NCBI GenBank assembly: GCA_020445245.1 | Contig: JAGRHB010000069.1 | Span: 1 to 8,304, forward strand | Source: Gammaproteobacteria bacterium | Lineage (GTDB): Bacteria > Pseudomonadota > Gammaproteobacteria > Chromatiales > Sedimenticolaceae | DNA length: 8,304 bases | Reading direction: 5' to 3' | Shown: positions 6,865 through 8,304 of the stretch, piece after piece | Position numbering within the stretch: position 1 is the stretch's first letter | How the letters are laid out: each line of letters starts with the position of its first letter | Notes under the pieces: generated by a model | The model's database searches: none | What the model was told of the DNA's origin: nothing | Seen by the model: only the letters and a program-made list of their open reading frames with translations | Position numbers and translations under genes: made by a program

Positions 6865-7113
6865 ATGAATCCACTGTATCGAATGCCATCGGTGCTGCCC
6901 AGCCTGACACTGGCCCTTTCTGCCGCCTTGCTGCTGGCCGGCTGTGACAGCCCACCGGCAACACCGCGCACCACGGAGCCGGTCTCCAACGTCTACCTCG
7001 AAGCGTTGCAACAGGCCGAGGCTGCCAAACACGACGTCGAGCAACGCAACCTCGAACAGCAGCGCATCGATGAACTGCTGGGCAGGGGGCAGGCTCAGGC
7101 GCCGGCACGCTGA
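6865..7113 (+). CDS. Small predicted lipoprotein with Asp at +2, function unknown
   Basis: An 82-residue product with a lipoprotein signal peptide: Arg6, a hydrophobic stretch (about 10-25) and the lipobox LAGC with lipidated Cys27. Asp28 follows the cysteine; in E. coli Asp at +2 keeps lipoproteins in the inner membrane by avoiding the Lol machinery. The 56-residue mature part has a short Pro/Thr-rich spacer and then one charged helix (about 45-73) with a coiled-coil character, rich in Glu, Gln and Ala. I do not recognise the family. The ATG at 6865 puts the signal peptide at normal length, although no strong ribosome binding site is visible; ATG 6883 and an upstream GTG at 6802 are alternatives. 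Its last 19 bases overlap the end of lnt on the other strand. The clean lipobox argues for a real gene. Confidence 0.75.
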   Translation: MNPLYRMPSVLPSLTLALSAALLLAGCDSPPATPRTTEPVSNVYLEALQQAEAAKHDVEQRNLEQQRIDELLGRGQAQAPAR

Positions 7114-8304
7114 CTGCGCAGTGCCGGCAGCAGCATCAGGCCGGCCAGAACGACAACGGCGGCATTGCCCCACAGCACGAACGGCGTGGTCCCGCGCAAT
7201 GGCACCACGTCGTCGCTGAGGATCGCCCGCTCGAACTGGGGCGACAGGCCACGCAGCCGGCCCTGTGCATCGATGATCGCCGATACGCCGGTGTTGGTGG
7301 CGCGCAGCAGGTAGCGGCCAGTCTCCAGCGCGCGCATTCGTGCGATCTCCAGGTGCTGGTGCGGTGCGAGCGAATCGCCGAACCAGGCATCGTTGCTGGC
7401 ATTCACCAGCAGCGTCGCCTCCGGCAGCGCACGTGCGACCTCTGCGCCGTATGCATCCTCGTAACAGATGTCGACCCCGACCGGCTGTCCGGCCAGCGTC
7501 AGCAGCGGCCTGCCGTCACCGCCGGGCGAGAAATCGGACATCGGGATCTGCAGAAAATCCAGCAGCGGCCGTGTCCAGGCGTCGAACGGCAGGTATTCGC
7601 CGAACGGCACCAGGTGGCGCTTGTAATAGTGGTCGCGGCCACTGGCGCCCAGGCTCAGCATCGCGTTGTAGTAGTCACCGGATTCGCTGCCGTCGACGAT
7701 ACCCAACAGCACGTCCCGGCCCTGCTCCCGCAGCAGCGAATCCAGCGGTGCCAGCAGGCTGGTTTCGACCTCAGCCGCAAATGCAGGGACTGCGGTCTCG
7801 GGCCAGATCACGAGCCGGCTGTCGGGCACCGAGGCGGTCATATCCAGATACAGCTGCAGTGAGGGACCGCGCATCGAGCGCCGCCATTTCTGGTCCTGCG
7901 GAATATTTCCCTGCAGCAGGCTGACCCGGATTGGCGCTGCCGCGGGCTGCGTCCACTCGATCTGCTGCAGGCCGGCCCCGGCGGCCCAGATCACCAGCAA
8001 GGTCGCCACCGGCAGCGGACGCGGTGACTGGCTGAGGATACCGGCCGAGACCGCCACCAACAGGCCGATACCATAGACCCCGAGCACCGGGCCGTAGCCG
8101 GCCAGCGGCAGATCGATCTGGCTGTAGCCGAACGAAAGCCAGGGAAAGCCGCTGAACAACCAACCGCGCAGCCACTCGACCAGGACCCACAACGCCGGCA
8201 CAACCAGGATCGGCCACATCGCCCCGGCGCGTGGACGCAGGCGCTCCCCCAACCAGCCGGCCAGCGCGAAGAACACCGCCATCGTCAGCACGAACAGCAC
8301 CGTG
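7095..8304 (-). CDS. lnt: Apolipoprotein N-acyltransferase, N-terminus beyond the window
   Basis: Lnt adds the third acyl chain to the N-terminal cysteine of lipoproteins in the inner membrane, the last step of their maturation. The visible part is 402 residues; the reading frame stays open to the window edge, and about 100 N-terminal residues (first membrane helices) are missing compared with the E. coli enzyme of about 510. Counting from codon 8298-8300 as residue 1, there are membrane segments at about 1-14, 28-47 and 70-112. The nitrilase-like domain has its catalytic triad as Glu168 (VIWPET), Lys227 ([12 protein letters not shown]) and Cys279 (VDICYED, codon 7464-7466), equivalent to E. 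coli Glu267, Lys335 and Cys387. A final helix (about 373-394) anchors the C-terminus. The stop overlaps the convergent small lipoprotein gene by 19 bases. All key residues are intact. Confidence 0.96.
   Translation of the reverse strand, partial: TVLFVLTMAVFFALAGWLGERLRPRAGAMWPILVVPALWVLVEWLRGWLFSGFPWLSFGYSQIDLPLAGYGPVLGVYGIGLLVAVSAGILSQSPRPLPVATLLVIWAAGAGLQQIEWTQPAAAPIRVSLLQGNIPQDQKWRRSMRGPSLQLYLDMTASVPDSRLVIWPETAVPAFAAEVETSLLAPLDSLLREQGRDVLLGIVDGSESGDYYNAMLSLGASGRDHYYKRHLVPFGEYLPFDAWTRPLLDFLQIPMSDFSPGGDGRPLLTLAGQPVGVDICYEDAYGAEVARALPEATLLVNASNDAWFGDSLAPHQHLEIARMRALETGRYLLRATNTGVSAIIDAQGRLRGLSPQFERAILSDDVVPLRGTTPFVLWGNAAVVVLAGLMLLPALRSQRAGA

Noticed and set aside
7104..7118. Sigma-54 promoter-like sequence (GG and GC at -24/-12 spacing) on the plus strand.
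   Set aside because: It spans the end of the lipoprotein gene and points antisense into lnt; only the minimal GG-N10-GC and part of the flanks match, which is easily met by chance in GC-rich DNA.
6769..7173. N-terminal extension of ridA in the same open frame.
   Set aside because: The ATG at 6768 has a good ribosome binding site and gives exactly the RidA family length; the extension is low-complexity, has no homology I recognise and would overlap the lipoprotein gene.

Overview
The window is GC-rich and densely coded, and it reads like a gammaproteobacterial chromosome, most likely from the Chromatiales or a related sulfur-oxidising group. The main reason is the first gene pair: a peroxiredoxin-glutaredoxin fusion followed by a glutathione-reductase-like flavoenzyme that lacks the usual NADPH-binding arginines. 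This is the arrangement I recall for garA-garB, the glutathione amide system of the purple sulfur bacterium Chromatium (Marichromatium) gracile. The taxonomic placement is an inference from these two proteins, not a database result.

Layout. Positions 1-224 are non-coding as far as I can see and end in a promoter region with a well-spaced OxyR-type site (120-156) abutting a plausible -35/-10 pair. On the plus strand follow the Prx-Grx fusion (225-977), a spacer with two inverted palindromic hairpins (about 989-1103), and the disulfide reductase (1130-2539). Converging on this pair from the minus strand is a sigma-54-type response regulator of the DctD group (2614-3975). A small SCP2-like protein gene (4134-4538) lies on the plus strand. 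Next, on the minus strand, come a DctB-like membrane histidine kinase (4560-6407) and ridA (6382-6768), whose ends overlap. A small lipoprotein gene (6865-7113, plus) converges on and overlaps the 3' end of lnt, the apolipoprotein N-acyltransferase gene (7095 to beyond 8304, minus), whose N-terminal part lies outside the window.

How the genes work together. The first block is a self-contained peroxide-detoxification unit. The fusion protein reduces peroxide with its Prx domain, its Grx domain uses glutathione or glutathione amide, and the reductase regenerates the thiol, probably from NADH. The OxyR-like site would switch the unit on during oxidative stress. The second block is a two-component system, probably sensing a small organic acid or amino acid. 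Its kinase and regulator genes point the same way but are separated by an oppositely oriented SCP2-like gene, and the kinase is probably co-expressed with ridA. The regulator carries GAFTDA instead of the sigma-54 contact motif GAFTGA. The last block concerns lipoproteins: a predicted inner-membrane-retained lipoprotein of unknown role, and the enzyme that performs the last step of lipoprotein maturation.
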